DNA of 64,000 nucleotides from assembly GCA_964505785.1 (NCBI GenBank), contig CAZDJZ010000013.1:1-64000 (forward strand), read 5' to 3'. A model generated the notes under the pieces. It saw nothing but the letters and a program-made list of their open reading frames with translations, made no database searches and was not told the origin of the DNA. Positions 45,896-55,259 of this stretch are shown piece after piece. This DNA comes from CAYRTV01 sp964505785. GTDB lineage: Bacteria; Acidobacteriota; Aminicenantia; Aminicenantales; Aminicenantaceae. Each line of letters starts with the position of its first letter. The first letter of the stretch is position 1. The translations under genes were made by a program, and so were the position numbers.

Positions 45896-46806
45896 TGACC
45901 CATCTCTTTTACTTCCCAGCCGTAATCGATATATTCCCATGTGAAGGAATCATCTTTGACTTTGATTAAAGCAAAGCCTTCCTCTGTTCCGTCACGCGGC
46001 CCTTCCCACCAGTTGGCGGACACGGCGCCGGCTGTAATGAAACGAATGCCGCCGACAGAAATATCTTCAACGTAATGGAGGTGGCCCTGCAGGACAAGCT
46101 TGAGATTGTGGTTTTTGAATAAGGTTAGAACCTCCCGGGCATTATTGACAACCAGGGCGCTCTTTTTGTCCCCAATGGGATTACCTCTTAACTGCGGAAA
46201 AACAGAGAGAAAGGGGATATGGGTGCTGATAACGATAGGTGTTTCCGGAAGGACTTGTTTCAGGTCTTCCTTGATCCATTCCATTTGCTCTTCATCGATC
46301 CATCCGATATAGGAATAATCTGCAGTGGGAATGATGGAATCCAGCAGCATAAAATGCCAGCCTTTGTAATCAAAAGAAGAGTAGCGGTCGCCGATTCGCT
46401 GCTCAAACATGCCTTCTTCATACTCCGGATGTTCACGGTCTATTCCCGCCTCCATGGCGACGCCGTAATTTTCATGGTTTCCCATGGTGTTATAAACCGG
46501 CATTTTAAAAAGATCCATGTTCTTTATATACATCGTGTAAAGCATATCTGCCCGCTCATAAGGCTGATTCATAACATCCATCACCAGATCACCGCCGGTG
46601 ATCACAAAATCCGGGCCAAGCTGGTTGGCTTTCTCAACTGCCTGCTGAAATCCCTGTTCTGCATTCAGCTCCGGTTGGATATGGATATCCGTCATAAACA
46701 CGAAACTGAAATCTGTTGTTTCTCCCTGGCAGCCATATAGAATAAATACACAAATACATAAAACCGGCACCAGGAAAATTAATCCTTTTCTTCTGGATAA
46801 AGGCAT
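45892..46806 (-). CDS. Calcineurin-like metallophosphoesterase lipoprotein
   Basis: This 304-aa protein has a lipoprotein signal with lipobox LYGC at residue 26. The metallophosphoesterase motifs are in order: MTDIHIQ (D-x-H), GGDLVMD (GD), GNHEN (GNH[E/D]), STHIPF (H) and GHLHYVED (GHxH). The full set of metal ligands suggests an active phosphodiesterase or phosphatase anchored in the envelope. It is the first gene of an overlapping operon with a secreted esterase and an ABC exporter. Confidence 0.92.
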   Translation of the reverse strand: MPLSRRKGLIFLVPVLCICVFILYGCQGETTDFSFVFMTDIHIQPELNAEQGFQQAVEKANQLGPDFVITGGDLVMDVMNQPYERADMLYTMYIKNMDLFKMPVYNTMGNHENYGVAMEAGIDREHPEYEEGMFEQRIGDRYSSFDYKGWHFMLLDSIIPTADYSYIGWIDEEQMEWIKEDLKQVLPETPIVISTHIPFLSVFPQLRGNPIGDKKSALVVNNAREVLTLFKNHNLKLVLQGHLHYVEDISVGGIRFITAGAVSANWWEGPRDGTEEGFALIKVKDDSFTWEYIDYGWEVKEMGQ

Positions 46807-46907
46807 TTTTTCTCCTTTCTCATAAATTAGAATTCATGATTCACTTAAATTTATACAATATACATCTGATTTTGAAATATCAATAAAAATTGGATGAATA
46901 TTGCTGC

Positions 46908-46936
46908 TTGACAAAAAAAAGGCTGAGGGCAATATT
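46908..46936 (+). promoter_or_regulatory. Candidate promoter for the 46983 gene
   Basis: A perfect -35 TTGACA (46908-46913), a 17-bp spacer and AATATT (46931-46936) lie upstream of a strong AAAAGGAGG ribosome-binding site (about 46970-46978). The predicted leader is about 40 nt. Confidence 0.45.
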
Positions 46937-46982
46937 TAAATAAACGGCTTCGTTAGAAAAATTAATTTAAAAGGAGGTTAGT

Positions 46983-47867
46983 GTGGTCAAATCGAGATTA
47001 AAGTATTGGATTCTGGGAATGGCCTTATTATCTATATGCTTTTATATGCCGGCTTATTCTGAAAGCCGAACAGATGTGAAGCCTGCAGGATTTATTCCTA
47101 GTGATGATATTATTATTCCGGAAGCAATCTGGGCGCCCGCATCAGGCGGGGGAGAATGGAAAACCGAACTGATCATCACCGATGTAGATTCAAGTACAGG
47201 GGTGGATGTATCCGTGAATTTCAATTCCGGAACGGATACATATCCGTTTATGAGCCTTTGGCTCAGCCCGGGTGCCGGGAGTTCAATCAAGTTTTCTAAC
47301 ATACTGGAAATCCTGCAGGGTCTTGATACTGAAAACACCTATTATGGGAAAATTGGTGCCTTGTGGCTCTATTGTGAAGATCCTGATAACACTATTATGG
47401 CATCGGCTAGAATTTATAATGGGGATTACGGCAAGTCTTATCCAGGCATGGCCTGGACGGATGAGAATACGGTGAATGTTGGATTCGGCATGGCCTTACA
47501 CAACCTCAGTCATAACGCAAATGTCCGGTCCGCAGTTGGTGTTTTCAACGCTGCTGCCGGCGGATACAGCATGACTGCGGATTTTATTTTGGTTGATTCG
47601 GGCGCAAACGAGATCGGGTCTTTTTCCAAATCTTTTAGCCCGTGGGAATCCAAAGCGTTTGATCCGTTTATTGAAGCCGGCCTTGGAGCCGGGACATATG
47701 ATAATTGCGCTCTTCTCATCATTCCTACCTATACCGGCCAATCAACACCGGACAGAGGATTGTATGTCATTGGGTCCTCTGCTGTAGCCAGCACGAACGA
47801 TTCCTATCCGCATTTTCCGGTCAGAGAGGAGATCACAATATCCTCTTCGTTATTAAAATACTACTAA
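46983..47867 (+). CDS. Unknown secreted protein
   Basis: This 294-aa protein starts with GTG immediately after a strong AAAGGAGG site. A signal peptide (YWILGMALLSICFYMPAYS) is followed by a mature part with a beta-rich repeat-like pattern: IIPEAIWAPASGGGEWKTEL, ADFILVDSGANEIGS and NCALLIIPTYTGQ. The pattern suggests two related beta-sandwich units but I do not recognise a family. It is monocistronic, with its own promoter-like signals. The TAA stop begins an element-like string (TAATGCGAAGCAGTATAAGA) resembling the intergenic palindromes. Confidence 0.8.
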   Translation: MVKSRLKYWILGMALLSICFYMPAYSESRTDVKPAGFIPSDDIIIPEAIWAPASGGGEWKTELIITDVDSSTGVDVSVNFNSGTDTYPFMSLWLSPGAGSSIKFSNILEILQGLDTENTYYGKIGALWLYCEDPDNTIMASARIYNGDYGKSYPGMAWTDENTVNVGFGMALHNLSHNANVRSAVGVFNAAAGGYSMTADFILVDSGANEIGSFSKSFSPWESKAFDPFIEAGLGAGTYDNCALLIIPTYTGQSTPDRGLYVIGSSAVASTNDSYPHFPVREEITISSSLLKYY

Positions 47868-47975
47868 TGCGAAGCAGTATAAGATTTTCACAACTTGCTG
47901 CCATGGGCCTCATTTTCCGGTTAAAGTTAACTACATATTGAAATGATGATATTTTGATTGAATGAAAACGGGCGG

Positions 47976-48050
47976 GGTGAGTGAGGGGTCTCGAACCCCC
48001 AACCTCCGGATCCACAGTCCGGTGCTCTAGCCAGTTGAGCTACACTCACC
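47976..48050 (-). tRNA. tRNA-His (anticodon GTG)
   Basis: The minus-strand cloverleaf has acceptor GTGAGTG/CACTCAC with an encoded G-1 (48050) opposite discriminator C (47976), the hallmark of tRNA-His. D-arm is GCTC...GAGC. Anticodon stem CCGGA/TCCGG with loop CTGTGGA gives GTG. T-arm is GGGGG TTCGAGA CCCCT. CCA is not encoded. Confidence 0.97.
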
Positions 48051-48234
48051 ACAGGAAAGAACCAAATTGTCGCAAATTCCAACCCATATGTCAATCTGAA
48101 CCATCTGCTTCCTTTAATAAATAGTAAAGAGTAAAACGTTAGACCCGGATAAAGAGGAGGAGGGACTCCAAACTCGCGATGCAAGCAAGAACCCAAGTAA
48201 CCATGGTAACTCAAGTAACGCGAGCGGAACAAGC

Positions 48235-48366
48235 CTGACTATGCAGCATAAGATCCTTACGGCCTGCTGACGCTGGCCTCAGGATGACATGGAGAATACG
48301 CATGAAGCGATTCGACCGAACTGACAGAAAAGACAGAAAAGACAGAATAGACTGAATAGACTTAAA
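48235..48366. repeat. Palindrome and GACAGAAAA array before the era 3' end
   Basis: The 319-bp gap has a GCATAAGATCCTTACGGCCTGC...GGCCTCAGGATGACATGG palindrome (48247-48293). It is followed by units GACAGAAAA, GACAGAAAA, GACAGAATA and GACTGAATAGACTTA (48321-48364), the inverted form of the units at 42511-42550. 48130-48235 contains CAAGTAACCATGGTAACTCAAGTAACGCG, an imperfect repeat. There is no gene. Confidence 0.7.
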
Positions 48367-48369
48367 CCA

Positions 48370-49278
48370 TTACTGCTGCTCAATCAGATCGAGCACATTG
48401 GCAGCGTCGCGCCATTTAGATTTTACCTGAACCTGCAGGTCAAGATAGATACGGGTGTCAAAGATTTTTTCGATTTCTTTCCTGGCCTCACTGCCGATGG
48501 TTTTAATCATTCGCCCGCGCCGGCCGAGAATGATTTTTTTGTGGGTTTCCCGTTCTACGATAATAGAAGCGCGGATATAGCGGACAGGGTTTTTTCCTTC
48601 TTCTCCGGGACGTGGGTCCCGTTCTTCCATCCTGTCAATGATAACCGCAGTGACATAGGGAAGCTCCTGTTCCGTATGATTCAGCACTTTTTCCCGAATG
48701 ATTTCAGAAAGTTGGAACCGCCGGCTCTGTGTGGAAATTTCTTTATCAGAATAGATTTTTTCTGCTTCCGGAAGTTCATGAAAAATTTGCTTCTCCAGCA
48801 CGTCCAGGTTGGTGCCTTTTAGCGCTGATACGGGGATAATCTGTTTAAAGGGCAGAAGGTCTTTGTAGTGATCGATCAAGGGAAGGATTTTTTCCTTGCT
48901 GATTTTATCTATTTTATTGGTCAGTAAAAATATGGGCGTATTAACCTTCTTTAGGGTCTCGATCACAAATTCATCGCCATGTCCGAATTTTTGAGTGGCG
49001 TCGATCATGAGACACAGCAGGTCTGCCGTCTCCAAGGCGGAATAGACAAAATTCATCATTCTGCGGTTGAGCCGGTGAAGCGGTTTATGAATGCCTGGAT
49101 TATCGATAAAGATAATCTGGCCTTGCTCAGTTGTCTTGATTCCAAGAATGCTTATCCGGGTGGTCTGAGGCTTATCAGAGATGATGGCGATTTTTTGTCC
49201 CAGCAAGTGATTCAGAAGTGTTGATTTCCCCACATTGGGGCGGCCGATTAATGCGACATATCCGACTTTATAGCTCAT
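48370..49278 (-). CDS. era: GTPase Era
   Basis: This 302-aa protein has G1 GRPNVGKST, G2 region TTRISILG, G3 DNPGIH, G4 TNKID and G5 SALKG. The C-terminal KH domain contains LGRRGRMIKTIGSEAR. Era binds 16S rRNA 3' end and assists 30S maturation. The start at 49278 is chosen because AGGAGG lies just upstream; an ATG 27 bp earlier lacks one. It belongs to the phoH-pgpH-ybeY-corC-era cluster but is separated from corC by 237 bp of repeats. Confidence 0.97.
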   Translation of the reverse strand: MSYKVGYVALIGRPNVGKSTLLNHLLGQKIAIISDKPQTTRISILGIKTTEQGQIIFIDNPGIHKPLHRLNRRMMNFVYSALETADLLCLMIDATQKFGHGDEFVIETLKKVNTPIFLLTNKIDKISKEKILPLIDHYKDLLPFKQIIPVSALKGTNLDVLEKQIFHELPEAEKIYSDKEISTQSRRFQLSEIIREKVLNHTEQELPYVTAVIIDRMEERDPRPGEEGKNPVRYIRASIIVERETHKKIILGRRGRMIKTIGSEARKEIEKIFDTRIYLDLQVQVKSKWRDAANVLDLIEQQ

Positions 49279-49309
49279 ATGGCCTCCTAGCATTATTATA
49301 CTCAATAGT

Positions 49310-49480
49310 GGAAAGCAGTCTAATTAAAATCAAAAATTAAAAATCAAAAGTCAATAACAAACCAAATCTGAATATGAACCGTAGAGCACTCTGCTAACCA
49401 AAATGAATCGAACAAGACTAATATAATAGAAAAGATTATAAAAGACCAAAATAGACCTAGACAGACCTAGACAGACGGAG
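49310..49480. repeat. Composite-block fragment and GACCTAGACA units
   Basis: This stretch between corC and era contains TTAAAATCAAAAATTAAAAATCAAAAGTC and AACAAACCAAATCTGAATATG, a diverged composite block. AGACCTAGACAGACCTAGACAGACGG follows (49453-49478), the inverted form of the 27571 decamers. No terminator or promoter was recognised. Confidence 0.6.
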
Positions 49481-49515
49481 ATGATCCATATGGATGCGGA
49501 CACAGCTTATTGGAA

Positions 49516-50748
49516 TCATTCTTGCTTTGATTTTTTTATTTTTTTTATGCGCAATTTTTTGATCTTTTTTTGACTGACATCCAAAATGCTTATTATGAGG
49601 TTGCCGAAATGGATTTTTTCTCCTTTTTGAGGAAGGCGCCCAAGGTGATGGGTGATAAAACCTCCTACGGTCACATAGCTGTCTTCAGCCAGGTTGGATC
49701 CGATCATTTCATCTAATTCATCGATCTCTGCGTCCCCGAAAACAATGTAATCCTGGGGGCCTTCTTCAAGAATCATCACTTCCTCATGATCATATTCATC
49801 CTGGATTTCCCCAACGATTTCTTCCATGAGATCTTCCATGGTGACCAGGCCGGAAACACCGCCGTGCTCATCAACAACAATAGCTAATTTTTGACGGCGC
49901 CGCTGGAATTCTTTTAGAAGTTCAGAGACTTTCATTGTCTCAGGAACGAAATAGGTCTCACGGATAAGCGGGTCCAGGGAATGATTTTTGTATTCATCTG
50001 CGGAAAATTCCAACAAGTCCTTTGCGATAACAACGCCTTCGATATTATCCACCCGGTCCCTGAAAACCGGAATCCGGGAGTGTTTTTCGTTTATAACCAG
50101 GCTCCGCAGCTTCTGAATATCGGCATTGCGGGAAATGCAGATCATTTCCACCCGGGGTGTCATGATTTCCCGGACGGTGGTATCTCCGAATTCCATTACA
50201 CTTTTTATCAAGGGGCCTTCTTCTTTCTCAATGATCCCTTCATCCCGGGCCTCCTCGATGAGTGCTTGGATTTCTTCATCGGAGGCCTCATGTTCGATAT
50301 CCGCTTTGCGCTGAAAGAATTTGGCTTTAGTGAAAAAAGAAAGCGGCTTAGTCAGCCATAACAGATATTTCATTCTGAAAAAAAAGAGCCCCAAGACTTT
50401 ATTGTTGTCCAGGGAAGTAATAAATTGTGGAATAAGTTCGAGCAGAATAAGAAAAATGCCGAATCCGGTGAAAAAAAGCCAGAAAGGCCTATATTGAAAA
50501 TGCGGGAAAACCAAATATAAAAACAGCATAAAAAGAAGAAGAAAGAAAATTCGCATTATGCCGGCTGAGATCTTCAAATCTTCATAGATATTCATGATCC
50601 TTGTTCTGAAAGTCTTTTCCCGGTTTTCCAGTAAGCGGCTGAGTGAGATACGGTTCGAGGTGCTTAATGAAATATCAAAGAGAGAAAAGAGGAAAGCCAA
50701 ACCCAAGCTCAGGATAAATCCCATCCAGTGCAGCCAGTTAATTTCCAT
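49516..50748 (-). CDS. CorC/TlyC-type CBS-domain membrane protein (hemolysin family)
   Basis: This 410-aa protein has an N-terminal CNNM/DUF21-like membrane region (about 1-140), somewhat divergent and short. A linker SDEEIQALIEEARDEGIIEKEE is typical of the family. A CBS pair follows (about 190-310; REIMTPRVEMICI, then HSRIPVFRDRVDNIEGVVIAKDLL and DEHGGVSGLVTMEDLMEEIVG). It ends with a CorC_HlyC transporter-associated domain (about 320-395). It is linked to Mg2+/Co2+ handling rather than haemolysis. Its start overlaps ybeY by 11 bp. Confidence 0.92.
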   Translation of the reverse strand: MEINWLHWMGFILSLGLAFLFSLFDISLSTSNRISLSRLLENREKTFRTRIMNIYEDLKISAGIMRIFFLLLFMLFLYLVFPHFQYRPFWLFFTGFGIFLILLELIPQFITSLDNNKVLGLFFFRMKYLLWLTKPLSFFTKAKFFQRKADIEHEASDEEIQALIEEARDEGIIEKEEGPLIKSVMEFGDTTVREIMTPRVEMICISRNADIQKLRSLVINEKHSRIPVFRDRVDNIEGVVIAKDLLEFSADEYKNHSLDPLIRETYFVPETMKVSELLKEFQRRRQKLAIVVDEHGGVSGLVTMEDLMEEIVGEIQDEYDHEEVMILEEGPQDYIVFGDAEIDELDEMIGSNLAEDSYVTVGGFITHHLGRLPQKGEKIHFGNLIISILDVSQKKIKKLRIKKIKKSKQE

Positions 50749-51163
50749 GGTATCCTTTCAGCATCTGTATCCTCAGCTTTTCTTCCTCTTCTTCCAATCC
50801 TGCGGCATGTTCGAATCCGCAAAGATGCAGAAAACCATGAATCGTAAGAAGTTCCAGCTCTCTTTCCAGGCCATGCTCCAAACGGCGGCATTGGGCAAAG
50901 GCATAGGGAACGGAGATGATGATATCTCCTAAATAGAAACGGCCGTCCGGACTCTTATCCCGGATAGGGAAACTGAGGACATCAGTGGCGGAATTTTTAT
51001 TTAGAAACTCCTGATTAAGTTTTTTTATTTTTCGGTTATTAACCAGGACCAGGGTCATTTCAGAGAGGGCATGTCCATAAGCAGCGGCGCATTTTTCCAG
51101 AAGCCGGAAAAGATTTTTTGTGTTGATCCAATACTTATTTTGCTGATTGAATACGCTTATCAT
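50738..51163 (-). CDS. ybeY: Endoribonuclease YbeY (rRNA maturation factor)
   Basis: This 141-aa protein has the zinc-binding motif HGFLHLCGFEH near residues 109-119 and the conserved SATDVLSFP segment. It processes 16S rRNA and participates in 70S quality control. The start 51163 (MISVFNQQN) is preferred to a TTG 45 bp upstream. It overlaps the pgpH 3' end by 29 bp. It lies in the phoH-pgpH-ybeY-corC order common to many bacteria. Confidence 0.95.
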   Translation of the reverse strand: MISVFNQQNKYWINTKNLFRLLEKCAAAYGHALSEMTLVLVNNRKIKKLNQEFLNKNSATDVLSFPIRDKSPDGRFYLGDIIISVPYAFAQCRRLEHGLERELELLTIHGFLHLCGFEHAAGLEEEEEKLRIQMLKGYHGN

Positions 51164-53504
51164 TTTTTGATTTGTTTTGATTGGAATTTTTCCATTTAGT
51201 CCGCTCAAAGTCGAATCCCGGATATTCTACTCGAGGATGATATATCGTGTCCAGGGTATGGAGAAATGAATCCGCGATTATTTTTAGTTCTTTAATGGAT
51301 AATCCGCTTCTGTCAATCTGTCCATCTAAAAGATAATTATTGAAAATATCATTGATTAAATGCCGAAGGTTGGTTTCAGTGGGGTTTTTTAAACTTCGCG
51401 AAGCGGCTTCGACTGAGTCAGCCAGCATGACAAGGGCGGCTTCTTTGCTTTTAGGTTTAGGGCCGGCATAACGGTAGCTTTCTTCGCCGATTTTATGCAT
51501 TTCCGGATCGTATTCTTCCTTGGCTTTTTCAAAGAAATAACGAATCAAGGAATCACCATGGTGCTGGGCTACGATCTCTTTAATTTTTTTTGGAAGTCTC
51601 AAGCGTCCAGCTTGCTCAACGCCTTCTTTAACATGATTGACAATGACCAAGGTACTCATGCTGGGTTTTAAGCTTTTATGCCGGTCCGCGCTTCGGGCGC
51701 GGTTTTCAATAAAATATTCAGGCCGCTTAATTTTGCCGATGTCATGGTACATGGCTCCGGCCTTAACCAGCAGCGGATTCAGATTCATCTTATCTGCGGC
51801 GTTTTCCGCCAAGGAGGCTACGATTAGGGAATGATGATAAGAACCCGGTGCTTCCATCGCCATTTTTCTGAAAATGGGGAGATCGGAGTTTGTCAAATCC
51901 TGAAGCCTCGCTGGGGTGAGGACTTCGAAAACACTTTCATACAGTGGGATAAGAATAAAAGCGACGGCTCCGCTCATGACCGCCCCTAGTCCCGCCATGA
52001 GAATTTCGCTTCCAAAGATTTCAAAGGAGCTCCATTGCTCACGAATAATATGAAAAGTAAAAATGAGAAATATATTGAGGGGTAAAAGCACGGCTAAAGC
52101 CGCCTGGAGCGCTGAGTTGCGGGATTTGCCGTAATAACGGACACCAGCTAAAGCCCCGATTCCGCCGAGTAGAGAAAAAAGCGTTAAATAAAAATTGGCT
52201 TGGAAGAGATGGCCGACCATCACGGCATTAATGATCATGACAACCAGGCCCATAGGAATTCCGTTTAAATAAGTGAAAAGCAAAGGGCCGATTTGAAAAG
52301 GCACGAAATAGTTGTAACTGCGCGCAAATTCGAGAATACGGATATTGGTGTTTTGGCTCAATAAATCCGAAAGAACCATGGTAAGCTTATATACCAGCAA
52401 GCTGAATATAAGGGTGGTTCCGGTCATAAGTATTTTTTTCAATCCAGCTTCCTTAAGATGATGCCTGAAATAAAGAAGCGCCGCGGACAGCAGGATGCCG
52501 AAGAGCAAAAATGAACCGATAAAATTTAACAGCCAGCTGGGCTTGTTGCTGAGATTCTGATTGATAATATTGATTTGCTTGATGTCTTCAAGGGTGACTT
52601 CATCTCCCTTGCGCAGAATTACTTTCCCTTCCTTTATTGTGTAAAAAACCGTTTCAACGCTTAAACCGGCCCTGCGTTTTCGGAATTCGGTTTCGGTGGG
52701 ATTGTAGGTGATGTTTTCTTTTATAAATGCATGCCCCAGGGATTCCAGTAAAGATTTTTTTCTCTGATCGAGTTTGAGTCCCTCAAGTTCCCGGGAAATT
52801 TTTCCCCGGGCTTCATCGATGTCCAGAATATTTTCTATTTGAATGGATTTTTCGTTTTCCGGGGTGCGGATAAGAACCAGCCCTTTTTCCTGTTCTCCAT
52901 GAATGAAGAGGTTTTTTGTTAAAATGATTCCCTGTTGAGATACAGTTCCAATCAAATTTATCAATTGCTCTTCTAGTTGAGAGGAAAAATCATTTCTAAT
53001 AAGGTTAGTCAATGTGTTTTGCGTGATCTCAAGCCTGTATTTTTCATTCGCGGATTGCATGAATTCTTTCAAGCGGCTGGATGGTGCCCCTGATTGGAGC
53101 ATATCCCGGCCGGATTTGAAAAATTCTCTTATTTTTTCTTCCGTATTCAAGAAAACATTGTTATCCAGAATATATACCGGCAATACGGCTTCCACCGCTT
53201 CCCTTCGCCTGTTTTCAGTCGTCTCTTGATCTTCAATAGTCAAATTTGAAGGGGCGACAATATTGACGGGAGCAATTTCTCCTTCTTCCAATTCAGGCAG
53301 TGATCGCGAAGGCGTATAGGATGTCAGATAGGCGATGGCTGCTGCAAAGAGAAAAACATATATCCAGGGATTTGTTATCAATTTTTTCCGGAAAACTGGT
53401 TGCCGGGGAGGCGGAGCAGGCTTCCCGTTTTTTTTTCCGTTACGGGAGGACACCGGGGTTTTCTTTTTAAAAAACATGAATGAATTGGGAGAGAATGTGT
53501 TCAT
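51135..53504 (-). CDS. 7TM-HD phosphohydrolase (PgpH / YqfF family, cyclic-di-AMP phosphodiesterase-like)
   Basis: This 789-aa protein has a basic N-terminal tail and one membrane helix (about 43-63). An extracytoplasmic 7TMR-HDED domain (about 75-320) is followed by seven helices (about 330-540) and a cytosolic HD domain with a YHHSLIVASLAE segment, KAGAMYHDIGKI and VAQHHGDSLI. PgpH enzymes in Firmicutes hydrolyse c-di-AMP. Function here is inferred from family. Its start overlaps the phoH stop (ATGA). Confidence 0.94.
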   Translation of the reverse strand: MNTFSPNSFMFFKKKTPVSSRNGKKNGKPAPPPRQPVFRKKLITNPWIYVFLFAAAIAYLTSYTPSRSLPELEEGEIAPVNIVAPSNLTIEDQETTENRRREAVEAVLPVYILDNNVFLNTEEKIREFFKSGRDMLQSGAPSSRLKEFMQSANEKYRLEITQNTLTNLIRNDFSSQLEEQLINLIGTVSQQGIILTKNLFIHGEQEKGLVLIRTPENEKSIQIENILDIDEARGKISRELEGLKLDQRKKSLLESLGHAFIKENITYNPTETEFRKRRAGLSVETVFYTIKEGKVILRKGDEVTLEDIKQINIINQNLSNKPSWLLNFIGSFLLFGILLSAALLYFRHHLKEAGLKKILMTGTTLIFSLLVYKLTMVLSDLLSQNTNIRILEFARSYNYFVPFQIGPLLFTYLNGIPMGLVVMIINAVMVGHLFQANFYLTLFSLLGGIGALAGVRYYGKSRNSALQAALAVLLPLNIFLIFTFHIIREQWSSFEIFGSEILMAGLGAVMSGAVAFILIPLYESVFEVLTPARLQDLTNSDLPIFRKMAMEAPGSYHHSLIVASLAENAADKMNLNPLLVKAGAMYHDIGKIKRPEYFIENRARSADRHKSLKPSMSTLVIVNHVKEGVEQAGRLRLPKKIKEIVAQHHGDSLIRYFFEKAKEEYDPEMHKIGEESYRYAGPKPKSKEAALVMLADSVEAASRSLKNPTETNLRHLINDIFNNYLLDGQIDRSGLSIKELKIIADSFLHTLDTIYHPRVEYPGFDFERTKWKNSNQNKSKNDKRIQSAK

Positions 53505-54451
53505 GATGGATGGTTTTTCTCCGCCTTGCTGTATGCCATAATGATTTTTTGGACCAGGTAATGTCGAACCACATCCTTTTCATCAAAATGAATAAATGAA
53601 ATCTCTTTGATTTTGCTCAATATATTCATGGCGTTTAAAACACCTGATTTTTCCGGCTGAGGGAGGTCGATTTGAGTGATATCGGCTGTAACAACCAGCT
53701 TAGAATCAAATCCGGTTCGGGTCAATATCATTTTCATCTGTTCTTTGGTGGTGTTTTGGGCTTCATCCAATATGATAAAAGCACTATTCAGTGTCCGTCC
53801 CCGCATATATGCCAGGGGGGCGATCTCTATAGTCCCATTTTCGATCCAGCGGTTGGCTTGATCCGCAAGGGCCAGGTCGAATAAAGCATCATAAAGGGGG
53901 CGCAGATAAGGATTGACTTTTTGCTGCAGGTCGCCGGGAAGAAATCCCAGCTTTTCGCCGGCTTCGACCGCCGGCCTGGTTAGTATGATCCGGTTAACCT
54001 TTTTATTTTGGAGATAGGATAAGGCCATCGCCATAGCCAGATAAGTTTTTCCGGTCCCGGCCGGTCCGATTCCAAAGACCAGATCATTTTCGTGCATGGC
54101 TTGGATATAATCTTTTTGGTTCAGAGATTTTGGGGTAACGGATTTCCGGGATAAAGCCAGGGCTTCGGCTGGAAAAAAATTCTCCATCCAATTGGACCGG
54201 TCCGCTTCCAATAAGTCGAGGGCGATGTGGTAATCTTCCGATTTAAGAGAATGGCCTTTTTCTTGAAGTCTTTTTATCTGGTCGAAGTAATATTTAGCAA
54301 AATTAACTTTATTATCCGGTCCGGAAATCATAAGACTGGTTCCGCGGATGGATAAATTGACGTCTAATCGTTTTCCAAGTTTTTTTAAATTTTTTCCCAT
54401 TACGCCGGTAAAGGCACTATTCCCGGAATAAGGCAATTCAATTTTTTCCAT
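53501..54451 (-). CDS. PhoH-family ATPase (PhoH/PhoL)
   Basis: This 316-aa protein has an N-terminal KH-like region and a PhoH ATPase domain with Walker A GPAGTGKTYLA near residue 129, GFLPGDLQQKVNPYLRPLYD and Walker B FIILDEAQNTT. It ends with the typical VTADITQIDLP segment. It is thought to assist YbeY in RNA processing and is here in the same cluster. The start 54451 (MEKIELPYSG) is chosen; the 24 residues before it have no family counterpart. Confidence 0.94.
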   Translation of the reverse strand: MEKIELPYSGNSAFTGVMGKNLKKLGKRLDVNLSIRGTSLMISGPDNKVNFAKYYFDQIKRLQEKGHSLKSEDYHIALDLLEADRSNWMENFFPAEALALSRKSVTPKSLNQKDYIQAMHENDLVFGIGPAGTGKTYLAMAMALSYLQNKKVNRIILTRPAVEAGEKLGFLPGDLQQKVNPYLRPLYDALFDLALADQANRWIENGTIEIAPLAYMRGRTLNSAFIILDEAQNTTKEQMKMILTRTGFDSKLVVTADITQIDLPQPEKSGVLNAMNILSKIKEISFIHFDEKDVVRHYLVQKIIMAYSKAEKNHPS

Positions 54452-54650
54452 GTTTTTAATACGATTCAGGCAGGATTTTTTACATTTAAAGCATACTAAA
54501 CACCAATTCATAAAATTTGTCAAGGGTCATGAATGATCCAGGCTGAGCAGTATTCCGGAATTGAATCAGGCCTTGACCCGGACCCCGGCGGAGCCGGAGG
54601 CAGGGTGTGAATGGTTTTTGCTTGCAGATTGATAGATTATAAATTAATAT

Positions 54651-55259
54651 ATGAAGACTATGAAATTAACAAACGATATCAATTATATTGTATCCGGTCT
54701 TGAGCGGTCCGGCACATCTATGCTGATGCAGATACTTAAAGCCGGCGGGCTTCCTCTGGCCTTTGATACGGATTCCCGTCCTCCTGATGAAAATAATCCC
54801 AAGGGTTATTTTGAGTTGGAAGGCGGAAAAGTCATCAATAAGCTGATGGATGGAGATTTTTCACTTGATAAATACAAGGGCCGTTTCGTTAAGATAACGG
54901 CCTTTGGTTTAAAATTTCTTCCCCCGGGAGATTATAAAATTATTTATTCTGTCCGGGACATGGAAGAAATTCTGGATTCCATGGAAAAGATGGCAAGAAT
55001 CCAGGACAAGGACCGGGATGCGACCCGTAATGCTTTTGTCAAACTGGATAAAATGATACGAAATCTTATTTCAGAGAGGGAAGACATTGATGTTTTGTTT
55101 TTCGATTATAATCAAACCCTGAAAGATCCCGCCGGAAGTGTGGCGGAGATCGATGCGTTCTTGAGTGCAGGCGGGCTGGATACCAATAAAATGACAGCCG
55201 CTGTAGATAAAAAGCTGTATCGAAACAGAAAAGTTGGAAAGGAAAATAAGGATGGGTAA
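54651..55259 (+). CDS. P-loop sulfotransferase-family protein
   Basis: This 202-aa protein has a 5'-PSB/P-loop motif VSGLERSGTSMLMQIL at residues 13-28, typical of PAPS-dependent sulfotransferases. It then has KIIYSVRDMEEILDSME, corresponding to the 3'-PB strand with the S-x-RD pattern, and VLFFDYNQTLKDP. It is shorter than most sulfotransferases and lacks a clear C-terminal extension. The acceptor could be a polysaccharide or lipid. Its stop overlaps the next gene's start by 8 bp. UDP-glucose dehydrogenase follows, suggesting a surface glycan context. Confidence 0.82.
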   Translation: MKTMKLTNDINYIVSGLERSGTSMLMQILKAGGLPLAFDTDSRPPDENNPKGYFELEGGKVINKLMDGDFSLDKYKGRFVKITAFGLKFLPPGDYKIIYSVRDMEEILDSMEKMARIQDKDRDATRNAFVKLDKMIRNLISEREDIDVLFFDYNQTLKDPAGSVAEIDAFLSAGGLDTNKMTAAVDKKLYRNRKVGKENKDG

